In this document: one piece after another, positions 25,247-35,311 of the stretch | How positions within the stretch are numbered: position 1 is the first letter of the stretch | Layout of the letters: each line of letters opens with the position of its first letter | Source of the DNA: an uncultured Prevotella sp. | GTDB taxonomy: Bacteria > Bacteroidota > Bacteroidia > Bacteroidales > Bacteroidaceae | Length of the DNA: 62,250 nucleotides | Assembly: GCA_900322175.1 (NCBI GenBank) | Contig: ONYZ01000017.1 | Coordinates: 1 to 62,250 of the forward strand | Reading direction: 5' to 3' | The notes under the pieces: model-generated | Databases searched by the model: none | Told to the model about the DNA's origin: nothing | What the model saw: only the letters and a program-made list of their open reading frames with translations | Made by a program: the position numbers and the translations under genes

Positions 25247-27157
25247 TTACTCAAATACCAAATGAGCCTTCTCCATGCTCAACGAGTAATAGAAGTCGTT
25301 CGAGTCAATATTATTTAAGCTTATATAGTTCTGGGTATATGTATTACCATCTGCCCCCTCTACTACGGCCTTCACATTTGCTGTACCATCACCGTTATTA
25401 GTAATGTAGGTAGTAACCACAGCACCATCCATTGTTTCTCTAAAGGAATCCCAGTTCCAATCGCATGACTGGCAACCATCCCAATAGCTTATACCTGTTC
25501 CCCAGTTGTCGGCGCGAACAAAGCAATACTCTGTATTGTCGGCCTTACACAGGGTGATGATAAAGTTGTTCCAATTGGCAGAACCGTCAGTATGGTTAAT
25601 GAAACGCTCTACGTAAGTAGCACCTGCAGGCACCTTCACGATGGCTTCAGCTTCTGCACGGAATCCACTGGTATTATCCTCGTTACCAATAACATAGTCA
25701 AACTCCAAGTGTCCCTTTTCTGTACTCAAATTAAAGCAGAAGTCGCTCGGATCAATATTATTCAAGCCTTTATAGTTCTGGGTATATGTGTTACCATCCG
25801 AACCCTCAACTACGGCTTTCACATCTGCTGTACCATCACCATTATTCGTAATGTAGGTTGTTACCTTTGCACCATCTAATGCCTCTTTGAAGACATCCCA
25901 GTTCCAATCGCATGACTGACAACCTTCCCAATAGCTAGTTCCAGTTCCCCAGTTGTCGGCACGAACAAAACAGTACTCTGTATTATCGGCCTTACACAGG
26001 GTGATGATAAAGTTGTTCCAGTTAGCTGCGCCATCAGTATAGTTAGTGAAATGGTTAATATACGTCTCACCTGGGCCAACCTTGAAGTTCTCAGTTTTCT
26101 CCTCACGGAAACCGCTGGTATTATCGCTAGCGCCAACACAGGTAAATAATTTATCAACAATACTGAAATCTGCAGAAGCAATTACTGGCTTAGTTGCCGC
26201 TTCACCCTTGAAGGTTTTAGCATAGGCAGCCACTAGGGTCTTTTTGCCAAGGGAGCTCATATCAGGAATAGTCTGGAAGGTCAGATTCGCAGCAGAGACA
26301 GTAGAAGATACACCCTCTTCAAACTGTACAGTTGCTGTTACGTTAGCAAATGCCTCTTCGAGCGTTACTCCCTGAAGCACCTTCTTGGGCACACCGTTCA
26401 GGGTCATTGACAATGGCTGCTTATCCTCCTTAGATGTGAAACCACCGATAGGCTCGATAGTTGATCCCAGGAAACTGATATATGATCCCTCTGGTACGAG
26501 GAATGCACGGATAGTACCGTTAGAGGCATCGGCGTTAAGATTAGCAAGTGCCGAAGTCTGATTGTAAGTCTTGGTAACAACACCATTGGTCATTGTTACA
26601 AACAGTCCACCATTAGTACGGTCGATGGTAAGAGTAACTTTACCGCCGAGCTTGTCGACACCTGTATCGGTTTCTGTATCAAAAGTAAGGTCGCTTGATA
26701 CCAGACTGCGATCGATATAGTCACCCCATTCAGAGTTTCCGCTTGGCTGGTTATCGTAGCGGATAGCACCATACTCCTTATAATTAGCTGCACCGCGATC
26801 CTCATCGTTACAGATAATCATTGCAAAGTTCTTATAGGTGTTGGTAGCATTAGGATTGATGTTCAAATTAAACTGCGCAATCCATTTTCCACCCTCTGGT
26901 ATCTGATAGTATTTAGAGAACTGAGCCCACCAGCCGGTAGAGTAATCGGTAGCACCAACGGTGTACACATCCTCTTCCATTCCTTCGATTACGTCATCGC
27001 CTTGGTTCTTAGCCTTTTCGGCTGCTATAGAATCAGCCTTCGACGACAACCAATCGGGAGCGTTTATACTGAACAGGTCGCCTCCTTCACAGCTTGTAAG
27101 CGACATCAGGCCCAAAGCTGCAGCACAGAAAGCTGTTACTATTTTATTGTATTTCAT
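25247..27157 (-). CDS. Surface glycan-binding lipoprotein with tandem repeated modules
   Basis: A 636-residue lipoprotein (lipobox LTSC, Cys23) in the position of a SusE-type glycan-binding protein. It has an N-terminal module (VGATDYSTGWWAQF to about residue 245), a linker Ig-like domain (about 245-335), and two C-terminal modules of about 145 residues. These begin VGASDNTSGFREE and VIGNEDNTSGFRAE and are nearly identical. Both contain ANWNNFIITLCKADNTEY, RADNWGTG and CDWNWD, rich in exposed tryptophans and suited to sugar stacking. I do not recognise a named family. The near identity at DNA level points to a recent duplication. Confidence 0.75.
   Translation of the reverse strand: MKYNKIVTAFCAAALGLMSLTSCEGGDLFSINAPDWLSSKADSIAAEKAKNQGDDVIEGMEEDVYTVGATDYSTGWWAQFSKYYQIPEGGKWIAQFNLNINPNATNTYKNFAMIICNDEDRGAANYKEYGAIRYDNQPSGNSEWGDYIDRSLVSSDLTFDTETDTGVDKLGGKVTLTIDRTNGGLFVTMTNGVVTKTYNQTSALANLNADASNGTIRAFLVPEGSYISFLGSTIEPIGGFTSKEDKQPLSMTLNGVPKKVLQGVTLEEAFANVTATVQFEEGVSSTVSAANLTFQTIPDMSSLGKKTLVAAYAKTFKGEAATKPVIASADFSIVDKLFTCVGASDNTSGFREEKTENFKVGPGETYINHFTNYTDGAANWNNFIITLCKADNTEYCFVRADNWGTGTSYWEGCQSCDWNWDVFKEALDGAKVTTYITNNGDGTADVKAVVEGSDGNTYTQNYKGLNNIDPSDFCFNLSTEKGHLEFDYVIGNEDNTSGFRAEAEAIVKVPAGATYVERFINHTDGSANWNNFIITLCKADNTEYCFVRADNWGTGISYWDGCQSCDWNWDSFRETMDGAVVTTYITNNGDGTANVKAVVEGADGNTYTQNYISLNNIDSNDFYYSLSMEKAHLVFE
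25260..26140 (-). repeat. Tandem duplication of a binding module (two units of about 440 bp)
   Basis: The segments at about 25260-25690 and 25700-26140 encode nearly the same protein module. They share long identical DNA runs around the WNNF, RADNWGTG and NNGDGTA motifs. This is a within-gene duplication that could expand or contract by recombination. Confidence 0.7.
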
Positions 27158-27203
27158 AATCTTACAATTCTTAATTCTAAATTCTTAATTCTAAATTCGT
27201 TAC

Positions 27204-28946
27204 TTAGAGGTTTACAACAGGGTGAACCGGACCGTAAAGCTTGTCAGCATTACTCTCGCTCTTGTTAGCCGAGTTGCCCACCAAATTGGGGTTGTCATTA
27301 AGTGTTCCCTGATAGATTGGGAAGAACTCATGACCCTGAATCCAACTGTCGTATGAGCACTTGAGCTCAGAATCTGTTCCTATCTCAGAGTAGCTCACAG
27401 GCTCCTTGACTCTGGTCTTGTCGTTGGTACGACGGAAGGTACCATGCTCCTTTATCTGCTGCAGACGACCATTATCATAGAAGAATCCCCAGCGAATCAG
27501 GTCGAAACCACGGCCCCACTCACATCCGAACTCCTTTGGACGCTCAACATTTGCAATCTGCTCGAAGAGTTTGTCGGCAGAGTTGAAATCAGCCAGTTTC
27601 AGATCGGCCAGACCAGCGCGGTTACGAACCTGATTGATCCAGTCGATAGCCTGCTGTGTCGGTCCGTTAACCTCGTTCTCGCACTCAGCGGCACGAAGCA
27701 GTACGTCAGAATAACGCATCATACGGAGATTGATACCGCAGTGCAGACCTGTTACCACCTTGTCGTAAAGACCTGTACGCAGGTTGGTGTTCTTTGCTAT
27801 TGGCAGTCCACCATAGTTGTTGTTTGTTACTACAGGAGCATCAGCAGTCATTGGAACAGTATAGCAAACGTTGCCATACTCAAATCCTTCCCACTCTGGC
27901 TCGTAAGTGCCGATAGTCCAATAGAGACGTGGATCGAGTGTTCCACTAGTGGTCTTCTCAGCCTTAAACAGCTGATAGAGCCAAGGTGATGCTGAAAGGT
28001 CAGCCCATCCACCCATGTCGCCAGGACCGTAGTTACTCTCGATAGCGTGTCCCTGTGTAGCGTTAGGACTAGTGTTCACTGGTGTCCACTCATCGTCGGT
28101 ACCCTGTGAACCGTAGTCCAGGTACTGAACCTCGAACAGGCTCTCTGCGTTGTTCTCGTAAGCAGAACCCTCGCGGAAGTTGTCACCATAGTTGGCCATC
28201 AGCTTATATGTACCATACTTGCCGCCGATGATATCCTTAAGCACGGTGAGAGCCTCGCTGTACTTATGGCGCATCATCAGAGCACGGGCATAGTAACCGG
28301 CAGCGGCACCACATGTGGCACGTCCCTTTTCCCACTGACCACCGGCATCACGGCTAGGCAGCAGAGTCATTGCCTCGGCAAAGTCTTTCTCCACCTGATC
28401 CCAAGCATCATCATAGGTACTGTTTGAGCCATAGAGACCGTCGAGTGTAGAATATGTACTATAGTCTGTAATCAGAATTGGATTCTGATAGTAACCTGTC
28501 AGGTTATAGTAAGCCAGACCGCGCAAGAACAGCATCTGTCCCTTGATACGCTTCATAGTCTCTGAAAGTGCAGTATTATCTTCGCCACAACGTGAGATGG
28601 TGTAGTTACATACATTGATGGTGTAATACCAGTCACGCCATGACCACTGGCCTATCTCGTCGGTGAAAGGTGCATTCAGATCATCGAAAGGCATATACCA
28701 TACCTGAGATGAGTTCCATACCTCATCACCGCGACATACATCGAGGGTATAGCCTACACGGGCATAGGTTCCCTCCATTCGGATGTGGTTGTATGCAGCA
28801 ATCACATTCTCCTCTAATGCCTCGACATCATTGCCGAATGTGGCTGTGGTCTGCTGGTTGGGGTTAGACACATCCAACTTGCTTTCGCACGAAGTGAGTG
28901 TGCCAAGACCTACCAGTACAGCCAGTGAAATTTTATGTAGTTTCAT
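27204..28946 (-). CDS. SusD/RagB-family lipoprotein of the arabinan-type locus
   Basis: A 580-residue SusD protein with lipobox LTSC (Cys20). Family hallmarks include RIKGQMLFLRGLAYYNLTGYY in the TPR core, RMMRYSDVLLRAAECENEV and IDWINQVRNRAGL near the C-terminus. It pairs with the SusC porter upstream (41-base gap) and binds the target polysaccharide. With two or three GH43 enzymes in the same operon, the target is probably arabinan or an arabinose-substituted polymer. The gene is intact. Confidence 0.9.
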   Translation of the reverse strand: MKLHKISLAVLVGLGTLTSCESKLDVSNPNQQTTATFGNDVEALEENVIAAYNHIRMEGTYARVGYTLDVCRGDEVWNSSQVWYMPFDDLNAPFTDEIGQWSWRDWYYTINVCNYTISRCGEDNTALSETMKRIKGQMLFLRGLAYYNLTGYYQNPILITDYSTYSTLDGLYGSNSTYDDAWDQVEKDFAEAMTLLPSRDAGGQWEKGRATCGAAAGYYARALMMRHKYSEALTVLKDIIGGKYGTYKLMANYGDNFREGSAYENNAESLFEVQYLDYGSQGTDDEWTPVNTSPNATQGHAIESNYGPGDMGGWADLSASPWLYQLFKAEKTTSGTLDPRLYWTIGTYEPEWEGFEYGNVCYTVPMTADAPVVTNNNYGGLPIAKNTNLRTGLYDKVVTGLHCGINLRMMRYSDVLLRAAECENEVNGPTQQAIDWINQVRNRAGLADLKLADFNSADKLFEQIANVERPKEFGCEWGRGFDLIRWGFFYDNGRLQQIKEHGTFRRTNDKTRVKEPVSYSEIGTDSELKCSYDSWIQGHEFFPIYQGTLNDNPNLVGNSANKSESNADKLYGPVHPVVNL

Positions 28947-28987
28947 ATTCTTCGTTTTTTCAATTATTCAGTTTTTCAATTCTCATC

Positions 28988-31900
28988 TTAGAAAGTGAAG
29001 TTAAGACCAGCCATAAAGCTTCTGGCTGTTGGGTACGAGCAGTAGTTATAGCCTGGGGTAAAAGGACCAGCGGCATAGTCTACATTGTAGCCCTTGTAGC
29101 CTGTAAATGTGAAGAGGTTCTGTGCCGATACGTAGATGCGTACACCTGATACGTAGTTGGCAAACCACTTGTTAGGCAGGTTGCAACCAAGTTCTACGTT
29201 GGCGATCTTCCAGTAAGCAGCGTTCTGAATCTGACGGCTGCAGAACAGGTCGTTCCAAGCCAGTGTAGCACTATTAGAGAGGTATGTGCGAGGGATGTTT
29301 GATATGTATGTATCACCGTCCCACTGATTGGCTGCGAGAATGTCAACACTCTTGTTACCATAGCCGTAGCTAGAGTTCAGCGTGTTATACAGGTAATCGC
29401 TAACATGATATCCAAGAGCACCGAAGGTAGAGATGCTCAGGTCGAATATCTTGTACTCCAGGTGTGCGCTCAGACCGAAGTTAACCTTTGGCAGACCGCT
29501 ACCCAGAACTGTCTGGTCGTCACCGTTAATCTGTCCATCGCCATTGATATCACGATAATAGCAATCACCTACATGTGCACCTGGCTGGTACTCTTCCAGA
29601 CCCTTAGCCTGTGCGATAGCATTCAACTCATCGAGCTGCTCCTGAGTGCGGATGATGCCCTGGTAGTCCCAACCATAGAATTTACCAGCCTCTTGTCCTA
29701 CTTCAGTGATGTATGAACCAGTGATATACTTCTCAGTTCCGAATCCGAGTGAAGTAACCTTGTTGTTCACTGTGCTCAGGTTTGCGCTGATCTGGTGCTT
29801 CAGAGCATGATCGTTATTACGATAGGTCAAAGAGAACTCCAATCCGCTGTTCTCCAGTGAGGCAGCATTCATGGTTACCGAAGTATTGGCAACACCTGCA
29901 CTGGCAGGAACGGGCACATTGTAAAGCAGATCCTCTGACTTATTCTTATACCATTCAGCAGTAAACTCGATGCGGTTGTTGAAGAATGCCAGGTCGAGAC
30001 CAACGTTCATGGTCTTTCTGGTTTCCCAAGTAAGGTTCTCGTTTACGAATGTAGAAACAGCCGAACCTGTGATTGGCTGGTTGCCAAAGCTATATGTCAT
30101 GTTGTTACGTGCCATGGTAGCCTCGATAGCATAGTCACCTACTGAAGCCTCATTACCTATCTCACCATAGCTTGCACGCAGTTTAAACAGGTTTACGATG
30201 TCGCGATCGATTGGGAAGAACTTTTCCTTATCGAAACGCCAACCCAGAGAGAGCGACTTAAATGTACCCCAACGGATGTCCTTCGAAAGACGAGAGCTGC
30301 CATCACGGCGTACAATACCCGAGATAAGGTACTTACCATCGAAGTCGTAGTTAAGACGAGCCAGATAAGAAGCTATAGTGTGCTTGTACTCATAACTGTT
30401 GGCACTCCACGAGCTAGCATTCTGCAACTGTAGGAAGTAAGGCTGTGACAGGTTCACACCAGTAGCCGACATTGTCTGGGTGTTCTCCTCCTGATAGGTC
30501 TGACCAGCCACAAGGTTCACGTGGTGCTTACCAATCATGCCATCCCATGTCAGTGTATTCTCAATCAGGGCATCGGTGTACTTACGGTGAGCCTTAGTCA
30601 GTCGCTCGTTCTCCTTGGCCAGATAAACACGGTTACTCTGGATCCATGCGGGAATCCAAGTCTTATCGTTGCAAGATGTTGTACTATAAGAGAGGTTGAT
30701 CTTATAGGTAAGCTGATGGTTCTTGCTCTTTATACCTAACATATTTAAGAGGTCAACATCAGCAGATGCTGTACCCAAGAAACGGTCAACAATAGTGTTA
30801 CGAGTGAGCATCTTGTTGATGAGCAGTGGGTTCATGGCCGAGATATCACCATGCACTGTATCATAGTACACACCATAGCCATAAGCATCGTACTTATAAG
30901 CACTGGCAGAACCTACCATGTCATCGAGCACCCATGTAGACTCATCGTATGCCTTGATAGTTGGCGGCATATTCAGCACGCCTCCCAGCACGTTGCCCAG
31001 GTTACCATACAGTCCCTGTACGTACTCATTGGCATTAGATACAGCCAGATTGTCCTGATCTGAGTGAGAGTAAACCAGACTGGTGCGGAACTTAACGAAC
31101 TTGGTGTCCATAGTGTTGTTTACACGTGCAGTATAACGTTCAAAGTTAGGACCTGCACCCTCTAGGGTTCCCTTCTGATTATAGTAATCAAGACTGATAT
31201 TATAGGTATTATTTACTCCACCGCCGCTTAGGTTTACACTATGATTCTGACGGATACCAGTCTTGAAGGCCTCGCTGAGCCAATCGGTATTTGTATTGTC
31301 TCTGAAGTGATAGTAACCATCAGCACCAAGGCTGTAACCTCCGGGAACCATACTTGGATTCTCGGCAGAAAGACCCAGATAGCGGCTGTACTGATCAGCA
31401 TTTGTCAGGTCGTAAACATCCTTTTGAATCTTATCGATACCGAAGTAGCCCTTATAGTCGACCTTAAGAGGCTGCTCTTTCTTACCACCTTTTGTGGTGA
31501 TGATTACCACACCGTTAGCAGCACGGCTACCGTAGATGGCACCAGCCGAAGCATCCTTAAGCACCTGGATGGTTTCGATATCATTTGGAGAGAAGTCGCG
31601 AATGCTAGTACCAACGGGTACTCCATCGACAACATACAGAGGCGACTGATTACCGTTCAGCGTACTGATACCGCGGATACGTACTGTTGGGTCGGCACCT
31701 GGCTGACCGTCAGAAGTAATCTGCACACCGGCAACCTTACCTTCGAGCATGGTAGAAATGTTAGAGTGAGAAACACGCTTCAGTTCTTCAGCGTTTACGA
31801 TAGATACAGAACCGGTGAGGTCGGCCTTCTTCTGAACACCGTAACCCACTACTACCACCTGGTCGAGCATCATGGCATCTGACTCCATCTCGATCTTTTC

Positions 31901-32203
31901 AATGATCGCGCGTCCGCGTACAGCTATTTCGCGATCCTTGTAACCTACGTATCTTACTACGAGAGTTCCGTTTGAGGGAACATCGATTGTGAACTGACCG
32001 TCAAAGTCGGTGATAACACCCGTCTGGGCTCCCTTCAACTTAACAGTAGCTCCAATGAGTGGTTCTCCCTCTTGGTCTACAACCTGGCCGCTGACCTTAA
32101 TGGTCTGCTGTGCCACTAATGCCATTGCTGGAACAGGATAGGCCGACAGACCTCCCAGTGCACCAAACATCAGCATCGCAGAGAATAATACTTGTTTTCT
32201 CAT
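28988..32203 (-). CDS. SusC/RagA-family TonB-dependent transporter of the arabinan-type locus
   Basis: A 1071-residue porter. It has a signal peptide, a carboxypeptidase-like domain (IKVSGQVVDQEGEPLIGATV, about residues 35-115), a TonB-box region (VVVVGYGVQKKADLTG), a plug with RIRGISTL and YVVDGVPV, and a barrel ending MAGLNFTF. It imports oligosaccharides across the outer membrane. The promoter (-7 box 32261-32268) is preceded by a pair of direct repeats, and the gene of the putative regulator lies directly upstream on the same strand. Confidence 0.92.
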   Translation of the reverse strand: MRKQVLFSAMLMFGALGGLSAYPVPAMALVAQQTIKVSGQVVDQEGEPLIGATVKLKGAQTGVITDFDGQFTIDVPSNGTLVVRYVGYKDREIAVRGRAIIEKIEMESDAMMLDQVVVVGYGVQKKADLTGSVSIVNAEELKRVSHSNISTMLEGKVAGVQITSDGQPGADPTVRIRGISTLNGNQSPLYVVDGVPVGTSIRDFSPNDIETIQVLKDASAGAIYGSRAANGVVIITTKGGKKEQPLKVDYKGYFGIDKIQKDVYDLTNADQYSRYLGLSAENPSMVPGGYSLGADGYYHFRDNTNTDWLSEAFKTGIRQNHSVNLSGGGVNNTYNISLDYYNQKGTLEGAGPNFERYTARVNNTMDTKFVKFRTSLVYSHSDQDNLAVSNANEYVQGLYGNLGNVLGGVLNMPPTIKAYDESTWVLDDMVGSASAYKYDAYGYGVYYDTVHGDISAMNPLLINKMLTRNTIVDRFLGTASADVDLLNMLGIKSKNHQLTYKINLSYSTTSCNDKTWIPAWIQSNRVYLAKENERLTKAHRKYTDALIENTLTWDGMIGKHHVNLVAGQTYQEENTQTMSATGVNLSQPYFLQLQNASSWSANSYEYKHTIASYLARLNYDFDGKYLISGIVRRDGSSRLSKDIRWGTFKSLSLGWRFDKEKFFPIDRDIVNLFKLRASYGEIGNEASVGDYAIEATMARNNMTYSFGNQPITGSAVSTFVNENLTWETRKTMNVGLDLAFFNNRIEFTAEWYKNKSEDLLYNVPVPASAGVANTSVTMNAASLENSGLEFSLTYRNNDHALKHQISANLSTVNNKVTSLGFGTEKYITGSYITEVGQEAGKFYGWDYQGIIRTQEQLDELNAIAQAKGLEEYQPGAHVGDCYYRDINGDGQINGDDQTVLGSGLPKVNFGLSAHLEYKIFDLSISTFGALGYHVSDYLYNTLNSSYGYGNKSVDILAANQWDGDTYISNIPRTYLSNSATLAWNDLFCSRQIQNAAYWKIANVELGCNLPNKWFANYVSGVRIYVSAQNLFTFTGYKGYNVDYAAGPFTPGYNYCSYPTARSFMAGLNFTF

Positions 32204-32260
32204 TGTGAATTGTTTTAAGTTTTTGAATTAATTTAATTAGTTGAATTTAAAAATCTGCCG

Positions 32261-32356
32261 CAAAGATAAGTATATAATAGATACCCGAGGTGGACAAAAC
32301 GATTTAATAGGTGGACAAAACGAATTTTGTCCTCCAAGGCGCATATTTTCCACCTC
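32261..32356 (-). promoter_or_regulatory. SusC promoter with tandem 21-bp-spaced operator repeats
   Basis: The -7 box TATCTTTG is at 32268-32261. Two exact copies of AGGTGGACAAAACGA lie at 32288-32302 and 32309-32323, exactly 21 bp (two helical turns) apart. Inverted partial copies follow (TTTTGTCCTCC 32325-32335; TTTTCCACCTC about 32346-32356). The nearer copy covers about -32 to -46, the usual site of an AraC-type activator that contacts sigma. Confidence 0.65.
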
Positions 32357-32389
32357 TTGAGGTATATCAAGAGTGCATCTTGAGATAAA

Positions 32390-35311
32390 TCAAGCCCAAG
32401 AACTTGGGTTAGTTCCGTATAGTTTAGTAAAGCAACGGGTGAAATATTTGGGGTCGTTGAATCCAACGGCGTATGCTATCTCGGTAATATTCCGGTTACT
32501 CGTCTTTGACGACAGCATCTCCTTGGCCATATTGAGGCGATAGTTACGTATAAACTGTCCTACAGGCAGTCCTGCCTCTGCATTTAGATGCTTGCTTGCC
32601 ACCGTGCGACTCATGCCAAGAGCATCGCAAAACTCCTGTACGCCGAATCCGGAATCCATATAATGAGTTTCCATTATCTCCATTACACGCTCCATAAATG
32701 GCTTGGTACTCTTCATCACTTCTTCCTTATCAGCCTCAACGCTCTTGGTCACGCTCTGCTTGTAGCGCTGCTGGTTATCCAGAATGTTCTGGATGCGTGA
32801 TTGGAGCTGGCGCGGATCGTCCGACTCCTCAAGCACCCTACGGATAGGTGTTAGCAACTGTTCGGCCTCTTTACGCTTAAGCACTGCAACCCACCTATTA
32901 TATATATATACCAACAAGCCTACAAATAGTATGCTAAGCAACAGGCGGAACCACCAACTGCGCCAGAAGTAGGGTTTTACCACTACTTCGACTGATATAG
33001 TAGCACCCTCGCTTGCTGTTTGAGCCGACTTATAGTTCACCTCGAAGGTATATTTGCCTGCAGGCAGCGAACTATATCGCACAGAGTGTTCACCAGGCTT
33101 TAGTACTACCCAGTCGTTATCAAATCCCTTCATGCGATAACTGTACACGCCCTGCATCTCATAGCCATAGTCGAGCGCCGAGAAATCTATGGAGAATGAG
33201 CGGTGTCCCTCTTTCAGACAAATGGTCTTGGCCACAGTGATATCCTCCTGTAGATAATCACTACCAGCAATTGCATCCTGATTGTCTACCATCAGGTGGG
33301 TAAACGTCAGATGCCCATGATAGTGCTTGTCGGCATTCTCGCCAAGCATCTCGATAAGTCCGGCTTCACTTCCCAAGAAAATAGTACCCGAAGCATCCTT
33401 TATGGCAGAGTTCCAATAGAAGTGTGGACTTATCAGTCCGTCGTACTGCGAATAATTGGTAAAGGCCTTAAGCTTCGGATCATAGACCGAAAGACCGTTC
33501 TGGGTGGTAATCCACAGTCTACCGTTACGGTCTTCAACTATACCTTTCACACCGTTATATACCAGTCCATCTGCCTGTGTCAGAACGTCAAAGTGCTCTT
33601 CGCCTTTCTCATTTAGCGTACGTTTGTATAGTCCGTAGCCATTACTGCCTAGCCAAAGCGTACCATCGCTAGCCTCGCAGAATGACGATATTTTGTCTAC
33701 TATCTTAGATGAGGGATCATCCAACAGGTGTCGGATGTTCCGCGTCTCAAATCGTCCATCCTTCTGCGATTTCAAGTCTACTATCACTACTCCCTGCATA
33801 CAGCCCATCCACAGATAGCCATCCTTGGTAACTATCGAACCGATGCATCCACGTACCAGTTGGCAGTCCTCGAACGGCTCTATCAGCTTACTCTTCTTGA
33901 AATCATAAAAGAACAATCCGTCGTTACTGCCTATCCACATACCATCGTTGATGGGGTCGTATGCCATGGCACCGATAAAGTTAAGCAGGCGTAACTGTTC
34001 ATCGGGAAGGTTTAAACCCACTATAGTCTTTGCCTCGACCATGTTTATCCAACTGATGCCGCCTCCCCATGTCCCTATCCACAGCCGACCGTACTTATCG
34101 GCAGCAAGTGTTGATACACTGTTATGAGGTAATGCCGAGTTTGCTTTGGTATAGTGTACAAAACTGCGCTCACCCTTTTGTCGACGATTCAGTCCGCCTT
34201 CGACTGTTCCTACCCACAGTGTACCGTCGGCAGATGCATACATCGCATTTACCGGGTTGGGCGACAGCGATCCTGGGTCGGCAGTATGCACACTATTCTG
34301 CAACAGCAATTGCCGTGGCACTAGTCGCACCACTCCACCGGCTTCGGTTCCTATATATATCAGACCATTGTCAACCCACAGATTGTGAACGAAGTCGTTT
34401 TTAAGCGGCGGGTTGCTGGCTTGAGTCCAGGCTATGAAACTATCGGTCTGGTCATCATAGATATTTACACCGCATAGAGATCCTACCAGCAGCGTATTAT
34501 CAGGCGTCAAGGCCAGTCGTGACAGAAACTCATGCGACAGGTTCTGTATAGGTATCTGGTCGAGCTTATGCAGATAAGGGTTATAGCGGAACAAACCATG
34601 ATTGGTACTGAGCCACACCACATTGCCACGCTTAAGCATATCGGTGATGTAAAGACCATAGAGCGGTTTCAATAATGATGATATCTCCTCTCTAACCAGT
34701 TTACCATCCTTCTCTGCCATGCGGTAAAGACCTCTGTCTATGCCCATCCATGGTTTTCCATTTCCTTCTATATCAAATATACAGACATCGGGGGTGTTGC
34801 CTGTATAGTGATAGGCAGATACTTTACTTATCTGTCCATCATCGTCAAACGATATCAGATTAACATAACTTGTGGTAATAAGCCAGATGCGGCCAAGGAC
34901 ATCGCAATAGGTCTTAACACTGGGTTGGTCCAGCAGTTCACTAATGTCACCATTGGCAGTCTTGGGTACTACGGGTAGCATGGTGTTAAGGTCGATCACG
35001 TTGGTACCTTCATCAAACGCCACCCATAAACGTTTAAACCTGTCCTCTGCCATCGACTTGCACGACAGGCTGTTAAGTCCCAGCATCGGCATCATCATAC
35101 CGTAGCCGTCGTAGCGTACAAGTCCGCCGCCGTAAGTAGCTATCCACAAGAATCCATTCGAATCGCTGTAGAGCCAACTCACATTGTTATGCGGCAAACC
35201 ATTGTCGAGGTTGATATACGACAGATTATACCGTTCAGTAAGAATGTTGCCGCTGGCCCAACTGGCCAACGACAACATTCCGGCTAATATAATCGTCGCT
35301 AAACGGTTCAC
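32390..35311 (-). CDS. Membrane-bound propeller sensor fused directly to an AraC-type DNA-binding domain (no kinase)
   Basis: A 973-residue regulator. A signal sequence leads into a periplasmic two-propeller sensor with many reg_prop repeats (such as SDSNGFLWIATYGGGLVRYDG and ADGTLWVGTVEGGLNR), followed by a Y_Y_Y domain (YSYRMKGFDNDWV, SSLPAGKYTFEVNYK). There is one transmembrane helix (about 788-806). Then comes only about 65 residues of charged, probably coiled-coil linker and an AraC HTH (about 870-973; ITEIAYAVGFNDPKYFTRCF). Histidine kinase, ATPase and receiver domains of a normal hybrid two-component system are absent. It must bind DNA from the membrane, as SusR does. Its start overlaps the transporter stop by 4 bases. 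It probably acts on the repeats at 32288-32323. Confidence 0.85.
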   Translation of the reverse strand: MNRLATIILAGMLSLASWASGNILTERYNLSYINLDNGLPHNNVSWLYSDSNGFLWIATYGGGLVRYDGYGMMMPMLGLNSLSCKSMAEDRFKRLWVAFDEGTNVIDLNTMLPVVPKTANGDISELLDQPSVKTYCDVLGRIWLITTSYVNLISFDDDGQISKVSAYHYTGNTPDVCIFDIEGNGKPWMGIDRGLYRMAEKDGKLVREEISSLLKPLYGLYITDMLKRGNVVWLSTNHGLFRYNPYLHKLDQIPIQNLSHEFLSRLALTPDNTLLVGSLCGVNIYDDQTDSFIAWTQASNPPLKNDFVHNLWVDNGLIYIGTEAGGVVRLVPRQLLLQNSVHTADPGSLSPNPVNAMYASADGTLWVGTVEGGLNRRQKGERSFVHYTKANSALPHNSVSTLAADKYGRLWIGTWGGGISWINMVEAKTIVGLNLPDEQLRLLNFIGAMAYDPINDGMWIGSNDGLFFYDFKKSKLIEPFEDCQLVRGCIGSIVTKDGYLWMGCMQGVVIVDLKSQKDGRFETRNIRHLLDDPSSKIVDKISSFCEASDGTLWLGSNGYGLYKRTLNEKGEEHFDVLTQADGLVYNGVKGIVEDRNGRLWITTQNGLSVYDPKLKAFTNYSQYDGLISPHFYWNSAIKDASGTIFLGSEAGLIEMLGENADKHYHGHLTFTHLMVDNQDAIAGSDYLQEDITVAKTICLKEGHRSFSIDFSALDYGYEMQGVYSYRMKGFDNDWVVLKPGEHSVRYSSLPAGKYTFEVNYKSAQTASEGATISVEVVVKPYFWRSWWFRLLLSILFVGLLVYIYNRWVAVLKRKEAEQLLTPIRRVLEESDDPRQLQSRIQNILDNQQRYKQSVTKSVEADKEEVMKSTKPFMERVMEIMETHYMDSGFGVQEFCDALGMSRTVASKHLNAEAGLPVGQFIRNYRLNMAKEMLSSKTSNRNITEIAYAVGFNDPKYFTRCFTKLYGTNPSSWA

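Noticed and set aside
32233-32466. 77-codon frame between the sensor and SusC genes
   Set aside because: It overlaps the 3' end of the sensor gene and covers the promoter and operator repeats of SusC; no family resemblance.
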